Part shown: positions 45,541 through 55,130 of the stretch, one piece after another
Position numbering within the stretch: the first letter of the stretch is position 1
How the letters are laid out: each line of letters opens with the position of its first letter
NCBI GenBank assembly: GCA_902778255.1
Contig: CACYXD010000001.1
Span: 124,001 to 188,000 of the forward strand
Length of the DNA: 64,000 nucleotides
Source of the DNA: an uncultured Prevotellaceae bacterium
GTDB lineage: Bacteria; Bacteroidota; Bacteroidia; Bacteroidales; Bacteroidaceae
Direction: 5' to 3'
Notes under the pieces: model-generated
Database searches by the model: none
What the model saw: the letters and a program-made list of their open reading frames with translations, nothing else
Told to the model about the DNA's origin: nothing
Made by a program: the position numbers and the translations under genes

Positions 45541-45638
45541 GAATAAAGCAGAGCTCGCTCATGCTTTATCGAACGTGAACGAACTCGAGCTTTAGCTCAA
45601 GGTGATAATGAAGTAGTCTTTTCGATTACAATAACCAT

Positions 45639-45674
45639 AGGGGATGCTTCCAAAAAGAAGCGTCCTCTTTTTTT
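45639..45674 (+). terminator. Terminator after the DUF6359 gene
   Basis: AGGGGATGCTTC (45639-45650) pairs with GAAGCGTCCTCT (45657-45668) with one G-T pair and one mismatch, followed by seven T. Confidence 0.75.
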
Positions 45675-45762
45675 GTCCGAAGGCATCGGACTCCCAGTCC
45701 GAAGGTAGCGTACTCAGAGTCCGACACTTGCGGACTCAGTGTCCGATACTAACGTACTACTA
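45675..45762 (+). repeat. 22-bp-period tandem array C (4 units, alternating inverted hexamers)
   Basis: Units at 45675, 45697, 45719 and 45741, each beginning GTCCGA. Eleven bases later each has TCGGAC, GCGTAC, GCGGAC or ACGTAC; TCGGAC is the exact reverse complement of GTCCGA. The 5-bp spacers (AGGCA, TCCCA, AGGTA, TCAGA, CACTT, TCAGT, TACTA, TACTA) vary. The array starts directly at the T-tract of the terminator and ends about 50 bp before the mutS promoter. Confidence 0.9.
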
Positions 45763-45810
45763 GAAAGTATGTAGTTATTTGTTGAGTATGCGTAATTTGC
45801 AGTCATAAAT

Positions 45811-45841
45811 TTGGTATTTTACGCACTTATTAGTACCTTTG
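45811..45841 (+). promoter_or_regulatory. mutS promoter
   Basis: TTG (45811-45813), 20-bp spacer, TACCTTTG (45834-45841). The spacer (ATTTTACGCACTTATTAGTA) is strikingly close to that of the GH43 promoter. Confidence 0.75.
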
Positions 45842-45864
45842 CATCTGTTTAAAAAGAAAAGACT

Positions 45865-48483
45865 ATGGCAAAGAAGGATGGGGAACTGACCCCAATGATG
45901 AAGCAGTTTTTTGATTTGAAGGCGAAACACCCAGATGCAGTGATGCTGTTCAGGTGTGGCGACTTCTATGAGACCTACTGCGAAGATGCCGTCACAGCTG
46001 CTCGTATCTTGGGTATTACGCTGACCCATCGTAATAATGGATACAACAAGGGTGACGAGATGGCAGGATTCCCTCATCATGCCCTGGATACTTATTTGCC
46101 GAAACTCATCAGGGCAGGTAAGCGCGTGGCTATCTGCGACCAGTTGGAAGACCCAAAACTGACGAAGAAACTGGTGAAGCGCGGCATCACGGAACTGGTG
46201 ACACCTGGCGTGGCCCTTTCAGATAACGTGCTGAATTACAAAGAGAACAACTTCCTGGCCTGCGTACACTTTGGAAAATCATCGCTGGGTGTGGCTTTCC
46301 TTGATATCTCTACAGGTGAATTCTTGACAGGGGAGGGCACAGCTGACTATGTGGAGAAGCTATTGGGTAGCTTCTCACCTAAGGAGGTGCTTTTTGAACG
46401 AGGAAAGAAGCAGGATTTTGAACTGAAATTCGGTTCTAAGTTCTTCACATTCCAACTGGATGACTGGGTGTTTACAGATCAGACGGCGCGACAAAAACTG
46501 CTGAAACATTTCCATGTGAAGAATCTGAAGGGCTTTGGCGTAGATCATTTGCAGAGTGGAGTGATTGCTGCTGGTGCAATCCTACAGTATTTGGAGCAGA
46601 CACAACATACGCAGATAGGCCATATCACGTCTATTTCACGCATAGAAGAGGATAGGTACGTGCGTCTAGATAAATTCACTATCCGCTCTTTGGAACTGAT
46701 ACAGCCGATGCAGGACGATGGAAAATCGCTGCTCGACGTGATAGATCGTACGGTGAGCCCTATGGGAGGCCGATTGCTACGTCGCTGGGTGGTATTTCCA
46801 CTCAAGGACGAAAAGCCCATCAACGAGCGTTTGGATATCGTAGATTACTACTATCGCGAGCCCGAGTTTCGTCAGTGTGTGGATGAAGAGATACATCGTA
46901 TTGGCGACCTGGAACGTATCGTGTCAAAGGTGGCTGTAGGACGCGTGTCGCCTCGTGAGGTGGTGCAGTTGAAGACAGCCTTGCAAGCTATCCAGCCTAT
47001 CAAGACGGCGTGTCTTTATGCTGATAATGAGGCGCTGAAAAGGGTAGGGGAACAGTTGAACCTTTGCGAGAGTCTGCGCGAAAGGATAGAGCGTGAGATA
47101 GAGAACGACCCACCACAACAGGTACAGAAGGGTGGGGTGATCCGTAGTGGAGTGAATGCTGAACTCGACGAACTGCGTAGTATTGCCTATAGCGGAAAGG
47201 ATTACCTGCTTCAGATTCAGGAGCGTGAGGCGCAGCAGACAGGCATCCAATCGCTGAAGATAGGCTATAACAACGTGTTTGGCTATTATCTGGAAGTACG
47301 AAATACGTATAAGGAATTGGTACCACCAGAATGGGTGCGCAAGCAGACGCTGGCGCAGGCCGAGCGTTATATCACGCAGGAACTGAAGGAGTATGAAGAG
47401 AAAATCCTTGGTGCAGAGGATAAGATTCTCTCGTTGGAGGCCCGTCTCTTCAATGACCTGATTCTGGATATGCAGGCCTTCATCCCTCAGATTCAGATTA
47501 ATGCCAATATCATAGCCCATTTAGACTGTCTGCTGTCGTTTGCAAAGGTGGCAGAAGAAAATAACTATATCCGTCCTGTCATCGATGCTTCTGAGGTCAT
47601 TGACATCAAGCAGGGACGTCACCCTGTGATAGAAAAAGAACTGCCCATCGAGGAGCATTATGTGCCTAATGATATCCTGCTTGATAATGAGAAACAGCAG
47701 ATTATCATTATCACAGGTCCTAATATGGCCGGTAAATCGGCGCTGTTGCGTCAAACGGCACTCATTGTACTACTCGCCCAGATAGGTTGCTTCGTGCCCG
47801 CAGAGGCCGCGAGAATTGGTCTGGTGGATAAAATCTTTACAAGGGTAGGGGCCTCGGATAATATCTCACTGGGTGAATCTACCTTTATGGTGGAGATGAC
47901 GGAGGCTTCAAACATCCTAAATAATGTCTCCAGTCGCTCGCTGGTGCTCTTTGATGAGTTGGGTAGGGGAACGTCAACATACGATGGTATTTCGATAGCC
48001 TGGGCTATCGTAGAATATCTGCATGAGAATGCGAAAGGACATCCACGCACGCTGTTTGCTACGCACTACCATGAGCTCAATGAGATGGAGAAGAACTTCA
48101 ATCGCATCAAGAACTACAACGTCTCTGTGAAGGAGGTGGATGGCAAGGTCATCTTCCTGCGAAAACTGGAGCGAGGCGGCAGTGAGCACTCATTTGGTAT
48201 CCATGTGGCCGAGATTGCAGGTATGCCTCGCTCTATCGTAAAGCGTGCCAATGTGATTCTGAAGCAGCTGGAGAGCGAGAATGCCCAGGTGGGTGGGGTA
48301 GGGAAGCCTACTGCGGAAATCGCCAACAGTCGTGAGGGTATGCAGTTGTCGTTCTTCCAACTCGACGACCCCGTGCTCTGTCAGGTGCGTGATGAAATTC
48401 TCGGCATTGACGTGAACAATCTCACGCCCATTGAAGCCTTGAACAAGCTAAATGACATCAAGAAAATAGTTTCTGGAAAATAA
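45865..48483 (+). CDS. mutS: DNA mismatch repair protein MutS
   Basis: Recognises mismatches and starts repair. 872 residues. The mismatch-reading motif is [10 protein letters not shown] (Phe-x-Glu, about 29-38). Core and clamp domains lie in the middle; the ATPase has Walker [16 protein letters not shown] (about 615) and Walker [16 protein letters not shown], followed by the family motif [11 protein letters not shown] single gene between array C and a terminator. A role for MutS in stability of the many short tandem repeats in this genome is likely in principle. Confidence 0.98.
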   Translation: MAKKDGELTPMMKQFFDLKAKHPDAVMLFRCGDFYETYCEDAVTAARILGITLTHRNNGYNKGDEMAGFPHHALDTYLPKLIRAGKRVAICDQLEDPKLTKKLVKRGITELVTPGVALSDNVLNYKENNFLACVHFGKSSLGVAFLDISTGEFLTGEGTADYVEKLLGSFSPKEVLFERGKKQDFELKFGSKFFTFQLDDWVFTDQTARQKLLKHFHVKNLKGFGVDHLQSGVIAAGAILQYLEQTQHTQIGHITSISRIEEDRYVRLDKFTIRSLELIQPMQDDGKSLLDVIDRTVSPMGGRLLRRWVVFPLKDEKPINERLDIVDYYYREPEFRQCVDEEIHRIGDLERIVSKVAVGRVSPREVVQLKTALQAIQPIKTACLYADNEALKRVGEQLNLCESLRERIEREIENDPPQQVQKGGVIRSGVNAELDELRSIAYSGKDYLLQIQEREAQQTGIQSLKIGYNNVFGYYLEVRNTYKELVPPEWVRKQTLAQAERYITQELKEYEEKILGAEDKILSLEARLFNDLILDMQAFIPQIQINANIIAHLDCLLSFAKVAEENNYIRPVIDASEVIDIKQGRHPVIEKELPIEEHYVPNDILLDNEKQQIIIITGPNMAGKSALLRQTALIVLLAQIGCFVPAEAARIGLVDKIFTRVGASDNISLGESTFMVEMTEASNILNNVSSRSLVLFDELGRGTSTYDGISIAWAIVEYLHENAKGHPRTLFATHYHELNEMEKNFNRIKNYNVSVKEVDGKVIFLRKLERGGSEHSFGIHVAEIAGMPRSIVKRANVILKQLESENAQVGGVGKPTAEIANSREGMQLSFFQLDDPVLCQVRDEILGIDVNNLTPIEALNKLNDIKKIVSGK

Positions 48484-48501
48484 ATTTTGGCCAGAATTTA
48501 A

Positions 48502-48542
48502 AAAATAATGGCCAAAATTCTAAAAATTCTGGCCATTATTTT
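48502..48542. terminator. mutS/lgt convergent terminator
   Basis: AAAATAATGGCCA (48502-48514) pairs with TGGCCATTATTTT (48530-48542). A second overlapping GGCCAGAATT/AATTCTGGCC pair (48489-48534) offers an alternative fold. It reaches the lgt stop. Confidence 0.8.
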
Positions 48543-49395
48543 ATTTCATTCTTAATCCTTTGATCATATAATAAGCACCAATGATGATGAAAGGAATGCT
48601 GAGTATCTGTCCCATATCGAAGGGAAGACCTTGTTCGAAGGCTTCCTGCACCTCCTTGAAATACTCAATGAAGAAGCGGAAAGTAAAGATATAAGCCAGG
48701 CAGAGGCCAAAGTAAAATCCTGTGCCTACCTTTTGCGGCATCTTCTTGTAGAGCACCACGCAGAGCAGGAAATACAGAGCGTAGGCGATAGCCTCGTAGA
48801 GCTGACCAGGATGACGTAGAACTACTTGCTGAGGACCATCGTTTTGGACAAACCAGAAGGCCCAAGGCAGACTCTCATCCGTAATCTTTCCTACGATCTC
48901 TGAGTTCATCAGGTTGCCAATGCGAATGCAGCAGGCCGTGATACCTGTGGCAATGGCGATATTGTCGAGCACGGTCCATACGGGCACCTTGAACTGACGT
49001 ACGTAGAGTAGTAGCGCCAGGATCAGTCCTAATGTACCACCATGTGACGCAAGTCCTTGATAGCCAGTCATGTGCCAGCCGCCAGTAGCATCAATATGGA
49101 TAGGTAAGAACATCTCTGTAACACCCTTCCAGGATGTCAGAAAATAGTCGGGCTGATAGAAGATGCAATGTCCCAGGCGGGCACCGATGAGGATGCCCAT
49201 GAAGCAATAGATAAAGAGAGGCTCAAACTTCTCGTTGGGAATGCCCTGCTTCTTATATAGCCAGCGCACCATCAGATAGGCCAGTGCCAGTCCGATGAGC
49301 CACATCAGCGAGTACCAGCGGATGCTGAACGGGCCGATACTGAAGGCATCAAGCGAAGGGTTCCAGGTGATAAAGTTAAGGATATTCATAATCAT
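48541..49395 (-). CDS. lgt: Prolipoprotein diacylglyceryl transferase
   Basis: Adds diacylglycerol from phosphatidylglycerol to the lipobox cysteine of prolipoproteins in the inner membrane. 284 residues with seven transmembrane helices. Key motifs: GARLGHCIFYQPDYF, YQGLASHGGTLGL (essential His) and the signature RIGNLMNSEIVGK. It ends against the mutS terminator. A nonamer repeat array fills the gap to ychF. Confidence 0.95.
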   Translation of the reverse strand: MIMNILNFITWNPSLDAFSIGPFSIRWYSLMWLIGLALAYLMVRWLYKKQGIPNEKFEPLFIYCFMGILIGARLGHCIFYQPDYFLTSWKGVTEMFLPIHIDATGGWHMTGYQGLASHGGTLGLILALLLYVRQFKVPVWTVLDNIAIATGITACCIRIGNLMNSEIVGKITDESLPWAFWFVQNDGPQQVVLRHPGQLYEAIAYALYFLLCVVLYKKMPQKVGTGFYFGLCLAYIFTFRFFIEYFKEVQEAFEQGLPFDMGQILSIPFIIIGAYYMIKGLRMK

Positions 49396-49440
49396 CTAGT
49401 TTAACTAGTTCGACTAGTCTGACTTGTTAAAAACTAGCCT
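49396..49440 (-). repeat. Nonamer array between ychF and lgt (9-bp period x4-5)
   Basis: CTAGTTTAA, CTAGTTCGA, CTAGTCTGA, CTTGTTAAA, AACTAGCCT at 49396-49440. It runs from the lgt start side into the ychF stop codon. Confidence 0.7.
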
Positions 49441-50539
49441 AGACATTGAATCTGAAATGCATGATATCACCATCCTGAACGACGTAGTCCTTACCCTCGA
49501 CAGCCAGTTTGCCAGCCTCGCGGACAGCGGCCTCTGAGCCATACTGGATATAGTCGTCGTACTTGATGACCTCAGCGCGAATAAAGCCTTTTTCGAAGTC
49601 GGTATGGATGACACCAGCACACTGAGGAGCCTTCCAGCCCTTCTTGTAGGTCCAAGCCTTCACTTCCATCTCCCCCGCGGTGATAAAGGTCTCAAGATTC
49701 AGCAGGGCATAGGCCTTCTTAATCAGACGGTTCACGCCGCTCTCCTCCAACCCCAGTTCATCAAGGAACATTTGCTTGTCTTCGTAGCTCTCCAGCTCAG
49801 CGATATCCTCCTCAGTCTTGGCAGCGATAATCATCGTTTCTGCACCTTCCTCCTTGGCCAGCGTATCTACTTTCTTGGTGAAATCATTACCACTTTTCGC
49901 ATCAGCCTCGCCTACGTTGCAGACATAGAGCACGGGCTTACTCGTCAGGAGGAAGAGATTACGAGCGCAATCCTGCTCTTCCTTGCTCTCAAACTCCACG
50001 ATACGGGCATTTTTGCCTTGGTCAAGCACCTCTTTATAAGCCTTCAAGACAGTTACTTCCACCTTGGCCTCCTTATTGCCGGCAGCAGCAGCCTTTTCGG
50101 TCTTAGCCAGACGGCTCTCGATGGTCTCGAGGTCCTTCAACTGCAGTTCGGTATCAATGATTTCCTTGTCGCGGATGGGATCGATAGTACCATCTACGTG
50201 GGTAATGTTTTCGTCTTCGAAACAGCGCAGTACATGGATGATAGCATCCGTCTCGCGGATATTTCCAAGGAACTTATTTCCTAAGCCTTCACCCTTGGAA
50301 GCACCCTTTACCAGACCTGCAATATCTACGATCTCACAGGTAGCAGGAACGATACGTCCTGGATGTACTATCTCGGCCAGTTTGGTCAGTCGTTCATCGG
50401 GTACGGTAATGACACCCACATTGGGCTCAATCGTACAGAAAGGGAAATTTGCTGCCTGTGCCTTTGCGCTCGACAGACAGTTGAAAAGTGTGGACTTGCC
50501 CACGTTAGGCAGTCCCACAATACCACATTTTAATGCCAT
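49439..50539 (-). CDS. ychF: Redox-regulated ATPase YchF (OLA1 family)
   Basis: Obg-like P-loop protein that binds ribosomes and hydrolyses ATP rather than GTP. 366 residues: P-loop GLPNVGKSTLFN (about 8-19), PFCTIEPNVG, DIAGLVKGASKGEGLGNKF switch region, a coiled coil (about 125-165) and a C-terminal TGS domain ending DGDIMHFRFNV. Upstream of lgt on the same strand, with a nonamer array in between. The start is preceded by a clear promoter whose TTG lies in a heptamer array. Confidence 0.96.
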   Translation of the reverse strand: MALKCGIVGLPNVGKSTLFNCLSSAKAQAANFPFCTIEPNVGVITVPDERLTKLAEIVHPGRIVPATCEIVDIAGLVKGASKGEGLGNKFLGNIRETDAIIHVLRCFEDENITHVDGTIDPIRDKEIIDTELQLKDLETIESRLAKTEKAAAAGNKEAKVEVTVLKAYKEVLDQGKNARIVEFESKEEQDCARNLFLLTSKPVLYVCNVGEADAKSGNDFTKKVDTLAKEEGAETMIIAAKTEEDIAELESYEDKQMFLDELGLEESGVNRLIKKAYALLNLETFITAGEMEVKAWTYKKGWKAPQCAGVIHTDFEKGFIRAEVIKYDDYIQYGSEAAVREAGKLAVEGKDYVVQDGDIMHFRFNV

Positions 50540-50568
50540 TTTCTATTTAAACGTTTAAATTTTGGCTG

Positions 50569-50598
50569 CAAAGGTACTAATTAATTGATAATTGACAA
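50569..50598 (-). promoter_or_regulatory. ychF promoter with its TTG in a heptamer
   Basis: Minus strand: TACCTTTG (50569-50576) and TTG (50596-50598), 19 bp apart. The TTG belongs to the single variant heptamer GACAATT of the array at 50580-50614. A palindrome ATTTAAACGTTTAAAT (50545-50560) lies between promoter and gene. Confidence 0.65.
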
Positions 50599-50614
50599 TT
50601 GATAATTGATAATT
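50580..50614. repeat. Heptamer array (GANAATT x4-5) between ychF and polA
   Basis: AATTAATT then GATAATT, GACAATT, GATAATT, GATAATT, ending 10 bp before the polA stop. Confidence 0.8.
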
Positions 50615-50624
50615 TTTATGTAAT

Positions 50625-53393
50625 TTAATGTGCTTCGAGCCAGTTTTTACCAAATCCGGAGTCGGCGACGAGGGGTACGCTAAGGGGGAAGGCACGCTGC
50701 ATCTCCTCCAGCACGATGTGCTCTACCTGTTCTTTTTCCTCAGGATAAACGGAGAAGTTGAGTTCGTCGTGTACTTGAAGGATCATTTTGCTCTTAATGC
50801 CTTCAGCCTTGAATCGCTGGTGGATATGAATCATAGCTACCTTGATGATATCGGCAGCGGTGCCCTGGATGGGGGCATTGATGGCATTACGCTCGGCGAA
50901 GCCACGTACGGTGGCATTCTGGGAGTTGATGTCGGGCAGATAGCGACGGCGACCGAAGAGGGTCGTTACATAGCCCTGTTTGCGGGCTATCTCCTTTGAT
51001 TGCTCCATATAGTCTTTCACCTGTGGGAAGGTCTGGAAGTAGCCGTCAATCAGCATTTTAGCCTCGTCGCGGGGGATATCCAGACGCTCTGCCAGACCAA
51101 AGATGGTGATACCATAGATAATGCCGAAATTGGCGCGTTTCGACTTGGTGCGCTCATCGCGCGTCACCTCTTCTATTGGTTTCTTGTAGATGTTGGCAGC
51201 GGTGGCAGCATGAAGGTCTTTGCCCTCTTGGAACACGTGTATCATGTTTTCATCTTGCGATAGATGGGCCATCACACGCAGTTCTATCTGACTATAGTCG
51301 GCTGAGAAGAACAGACAGCCAGGCTCTGGGACAAAGGCCTTACGAATCTCTTTTCCATCCTCGCCGCGAATAGGAATGTTTTGCAGGTTGGGATCTGACG
51401 AAGAGAGTCGTCCAGTGGCTGTGACGGTCTGATTGAATGAGGTATGGATATGGCCTGTGTGTGGGTTAATTAGCTTCGGAAGGGCTTCTATATAGGTGCC
51501 TATCAGTTTCTTTAATCCTCTGTGTTCCAGAATGTCAGCCACTATCTCATGTTTGTTTTTCAGTTGTTGAAGCACCTCCTCGCTGGTGACATATTGCCCT
51601 GTCTTGGTCTTCTTGGCCTTCTCTATAATCTTGAGCTTATCGAATAGGATTTCACCCACCTGTTTGGGTGATGCGATATTGAATGACTGTCCAGCCAGTT
51701 CATAGATACGTTTCTCAATCCCATTCATACGGTCTGTCAAAATCTTTGATGTCTCGCTGAGTGATTCCGTATCCAAACATACACCGTTCATCTCCATTTC
51801 TGCCAGGACGGGCATCAATGGCATTTCTATATGATAAAAGAGGTCTTCACATTCGTACTTCTTTAGTTCGGGCTCCAGTTTATTTTTCAACTGCAGAGTG
51901 ATGTCAGCATCCTCGCAAGCGTATTCATAGACCTGAGAGGGTAGGAGGTCGCGCATGTTTTTCTGATTCTTACCTTTTGGTCCAATTAGTTCATCGATAT
52001 GCACGGTTTGATAGTGAAGATAGACTTCAGCCATATAGTCCATGTTGTGTCTTAACTCTGGTTGGATGAGGTAGTGTGCAATCATCGTGTCCCACATCGG
52101 TCCATCCAGATGCACATCATAATTTCTTAACACTTCAAGGTCGTACTTCAGATTCTGTCCGATTTTCAGAATTTTCGGGTCTTCATACAGTGGTTTAAAG
52201 ATATTAACAATTTGTAACGCTTCTTCGCGATTGACAGGAATAGGGACATAAAATGCTTTGTGTTCCTCGACTGAGAAGCTCAAACCCACCAATTCGGCAT
52301 CAATTGGCGAGGTTGAAGTGGTCTCCGTATCTAGAACGAGAAAATCGTTTGTCAAGAAAAATTCACAAATTCTGTGCATTTCTTCCTCATTTTCAACGAG
52401 TTTGTATTCATGAGGGGTTGTTTTAATGGTCTCAAAACTCGAAAATTTTGAATCGCCTGCATCCTCGGGCGCAAATTCTGCAAAGAGAGAGAGCTCTAAA
52501 TTATCAGTTTTTGGTTTCTTTTCAACTTTTTTAAGAACTCGGTTGGTAAGGGACTTAAACTCGAGTTCGGTGAAGAGTGCCGACAGTTTTTCCTCATCGG
52601 GTGACTGAAGAACCAAATCGTCCAAATTGAGGTCGATGGGTACCTCGGTGCAGATGGTGGCCAGGAAGTACGACATACGGATATCATCGACGTGTTCCTC
52701 CACTTTTGTCTTCAGTGCACCTTTCAATTCATTTGTGCGTTGCAGCAGTTCTTCGACCGAATTGAAGTCGTTGATGAGTTTGGTGGCTGTCTTCTCACCG
52801 ACACCAGGACAGCCGGGGAAGTTATCGGCAGAGTCGCCCATAAGGGCTAAAAGGTCGATGACTTGGGATGTTTTTGCAATGCCATACTTCTCGCAGACTT
52901 CTTTCGGCCCCATTGTTTCATAGCCGCCCCCATGACGGGGACGATAGATAGACACCTTATCGGTGACTAATTGTCCATAGTCCTTATCAGGTGTTAGCAT
53001 AAAGGTCTGGATATTTTCGATGGAATCAGCTTTTTTTGCCAGTGTCCCTATCACGTCATCTGCCTCATAGCCATCGACCTGAAGGACGGGTATGCGGTAG
53101 GCTGCCAGAAGGTCTTTGATGATAGGCACGGCTTTGCGGATATCTTCTGGCGTGGCTTCGCGTTGTGCTTTATAGGCTGGAAATTTCTCGCTACGGAAAG
53201 TAGGACCATGGGGGTCGAAGGCTACACCAAGATATTTGGGCTGCTCTTTTTCGATCACCTCTTGCAGGGTGTTGACAAACCCAATGATAGCAGAGGTATT
53301 CAGTCCTTTGGAGTTGATGCGTGGGTTCTTGATAAATGCATAATATGACCTGTAAATCAGGGCATAAGCATCGAGTAAAAAGAGTTTCTCCAT
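50625..53393 (-). CDS. polA: DNA polymerase I
   Basis: Repair and Okazaki-fragment processing polymerase of 922 residues. The 5'-3' exonuclease domain (1-290) starts MEKLFLLDAYALIYRSYYAF and includes DGYEADDVIG. The 3'-5' exonuclease region keeps its acidic motif (FLVLDTETTSTSP, about 350), so proofreading may be active. The polymerase domain has motif A FSADYSQIELRVMAHLSQ, motif B (KRANFGIIYGITIFGLA) and motif C QVHDELNF. Divergent from the polyprenyl synthase gene. Confidence 0.97.
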   Translation of the reverse strand: MEKLFLLDAYALIYRSYYAFIKNPRINSKGLNTSAIIGFVNTLQEVIEKEQPKYLGVAFDPHGPTFRSEKFPAYKAQREATPEDIRKAVPIIKDLLAAYRIPVLQVDGYEADDVIGTLAKKADSIENIQTFMLTPDKDYGQLVTDKVSIYRPRHGGGYETMGPKEVCEKYGIAKTSQVIDLLALMGDSADNFPGCPGVGEKTATKLINDFNSVEELLQRTNELKGALKTKVEEHVDDIRMSYFLATICTEVPIDLNLDDLVLQSPDEEKLSALFTELEFKSLTNRVLKKVEKKPKTDNLELSLFAEFAPEDAGDSKFSSFETIKTTPHEYKLVENEEEMHRICEFFLTNDFLVLDTETTSTSPIDAELVGLSFSVEEHKAFYVPIPVNREEALQIVNIFKPLYEDPKILKIGQNLKYDLEVLRNYDVHLDGPMWDTMIAHYLIQPELRHNMDYMAEVYLHYQTVHIDELIGPKGKNQKNMRDLLPSQVYEYACEDADITLQLKNKLEPELKKYECEDLFYHIEMPLMPVLAEMEMNGVCLDTESLSETSKILTDRMNGIEKRIYELAGQSFNIASPKQVGEILFDKLKIIEKAKKTKTGQYVTSEEVLQQLKNKHEIVADILEHRGLKKLIGTYIEALPKLINPHTGHIHTSFNQTVTATGRLSSSDPNLQNIPIRGEDGKEIRKAFVPEPGCLFFSADYSQIELRVMAHLSQDENMIHVFQEGKDLHAATAANIYKKPIEEVTRDERTKSKRANFGIIYGITIFGLAERLDIPRDEAKMLIDGYFQTFPQVKDYMEQSKEIARKQGYVTTLFGRRRYLPDINSQNATVRGFAERNAINAPIQGTAADIIKVAMIHIHQRFKAEGIKSKMILQVHDELNFSVYPEEKEQVEHIVLEEMQRAFPLSVPLVADSGFGKNWLEAH

Positions 53394-53431
53394 AATATAT
53401 TCAGAATTTTCGTGTAAAATTACTAAAAAAA

Positions 53432-53463
53432 TTGGTTATATCAGGATATTTTCTGTAATTTTG
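53432..53463 (+). promoter_or_regulatory. Promoter of the polyprenyl synthase gene
   Basis: TTG (53432-53434), 21-bp spacer, TAATTTTG (53456-53463), 16 bp before the ATG. Confidence 0.6.
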
Positions 53464-53479
53464 TAGCAAAATTCAAAAA

Positions 53480-54460
53480 ATGGACCAATTATCGCTTATA
53501 AAACAACCTATAGAATGCGAATTTGATGAGTTTACAAAACTCTTTCAACAGGCATTGACATGTGGTGATCGTATGCTGGCTGATATGTTGCAGCATATAA
53601 GGCAACGTGGAGGTAAGCGGATGCGTCCTATACTAACCTTATTAATAGCTAAGAACTATGGTAAGGTGTCAAGTGTAACGCAGAATGCTGCTATAGGTCT
53701 TGAATTGCTTCATACAGCTTCGTTGGTTCATGACGATGTGGTTGATGAGAGTGAGGAGCGCCGTGGTCAGGCTTCTGTCAATGCCACCTATAATAATAAG
53801 GCCGCAGTGCTGATAGGTGATTTCCTGTTGTCAACGGCATTGCTCCATGTATCCTATTCCGGTGACCAGCGTATCGTGCAGAATCTTTCGGAACTGGGTA
53901 GGACCTTAGCCAATGGAGAGTTATTGCAGTTGTGGAACATTGGAAATGAGGAGATTTCTGAAGAAATCTATTATGAAGTGATACGCCAGAAAACAGCTGT
54001 GCTTTTCGAGTCATGTGCTGCCATCGGTGCACTTTCCGCTGGTGCATCTAATGAAGAGGTGAAAAAGGCAAGTCTATTTGGTCAAAACCTTGGTATCATG
54101 TTCCAGATTCGTGATGACATTTTCGATTACTATGATTCTAAGGAGATAGGCAAACCTACAGGTAACGATATGGTTGAGGGTAAATTGACATTGCCTGTTA
54201 TCTATGCTTTGAATAATAACCCACAGTATGAATCTATGCTGAATCTGGCCAAGAAGGTCAAGGGCGGTACAATTAATCGCGATGAAATCGCTGTTTTAGT
54301 TGAGTTTACGAAGCGCTCAGGAGGTATAGAATATGCTGAGAAACGGATGAAGGACTATCATCAAGAAGCGTTGAAATATCTCGATGAATCCGTGAAGGAT
54401 GATGCTATTAGAGCGTCATTGACAGCTTATTTGGATTACGTGATACACCGAAAGAAATAA
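53480..54460 (+). CDS. Long-chain trans-polyprenyl diphosphate synthase
   Basis: Builds the isoprenoid side chain of quinones from farnesyl diphosphate and IPP. 326 residues with both aspartate-rich motifs, LVHDDVVDESEERRG (about 77-91) and QIRDDIFDYYD (about 212-222), plus GGKRMRPILT near the N-terminus. Small residues before the first DDxxD motif (TASLVHDD) suggest a long product, as in octaprenyl synthases; the chain length is not certain. The next gene follows 10 bp later. Confidence 0.93.
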   Translation: MDQLSLIKQPIECEFDEFTKLFQQALTCGDRMLADMLQHIRQRGGKRMRPILTLLIAKNYGKVSSVTQNAAIGLELLHTASLVHDDVVDESEERRGQASVNATYNNKAAVLIGDFLLSTALLHVSYSGDQRIVQNLSELGRTLANGELLQLWNIGNEEISEEIYYEVIRQKTAVLFESCAAIGALSAGASNEEVKKASLFGQNLGIMFQIRDDIFDYYDSKEIGKPTGNDMVEGKLTLPVIYALNNNPQYESMLNLAKKVKGGTINRDEIAVLVEFTKRSGGIEYAEKRMKDYHQEALKYLDESVKDDAIRASLTAYLDYVIHRKK

Positions 54461-54470
54461 GTAACTGCCG

Positions 54471-55079
54471 ATGAAATCTGTTAACTATAGATCCTGTTTC
54501 AAGATTGGCACTATTGTTTTGGCCTTTACCTGTGTGTTGATGTGTGGATTGATGTATATCTCGTTCCGACCTGACACACTAAAGATGTTCCACTGGTTCA
54601 AGGTTTTTGGTCTGCTTGATTATCTGGAGGAGTTGCAGCATAACCCAGCACGTGTACCTACATGGATGCTCTATAATTTGCCCGATGGCATCTGGCTTTT
54701 TGCATATAGCATTCTGATTGGCTGCTTCTGGAACTTCAAGATCCGTGACTGTTGGATGTTTATCCTTGTGATGCCTTTTATATGTATCCCTCATGAGTTC
54801 CTACAGGGTTTGGGTATCATGCATGGAACCTATGATCCTTCTGATGTTTTGGCTTATCTATTGGCAATAATTGCTGGTTTTACATATGTTTATGCGGTTA
54901 ATCTTATGGCATTCAAGGATGTGGATAGGGTAGAGCGTCGTCGTACAAGTACTGGAAAACTGGCTCTGACCTTGTTCTGTTTCGTTCTTTTCGTATTATT
55001 AGCTATCGGTAGTGACGATACAGTAGGTCGTATCAGTGCTGGAACGGGTGAGGTCAATGCCGTAGAAGAACTCAGATGA
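54471..55079 (+). CDS. Membrane protein of unknown function
   Basis: 202 residues with five hydrophobic segments (about 12-32, 75-92, 98-115, 122-145 and 165-183). A loop HEFLQGLGIMHGTYDPSDVL between helices three and four contains the conserved-looking residues and is reminiscent of VanZ-like membrane proteins, but I do not recognise the family with confidence. It is co-transcribed with the polyprenyl synthase and ends at a terminator. Confidence 0.6.
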   Translation: MKSVNYRSCFKIGTIVLAFTCVLMCGLMYISFRPDTLKMFHWFKVFGLLDYLEELQHNPARVPTWMLYNLPDGIWLFAYSILIGCFWNFKIRDCWMFILVMPFICIPHEFLQGLGIMHGTYDPSDVLAYLLAIIAGFTYVYAVNLMAFKDVDRVERRRTSTGKLALTLFCFVLFVLLAIGSDDTVGRISAGTGEVNAVEELR

Positions 55080-55083
55080 AATA

Positions 55084-55111
55084 AAAAGAGAGGAATTGAT
55101 TCCTCTCTTTT
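55084..55111. terminator. Bidirectional terminator
   Basis: AAAAGAGAGGAA (55084-55095), loop TTGA, TTCCTCTCTTTT (55100-55111). It sits between convergent genes. Confidence 0.9.
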
Positions 55112-55130
55112 GTTTTATAATGAATGTTTT

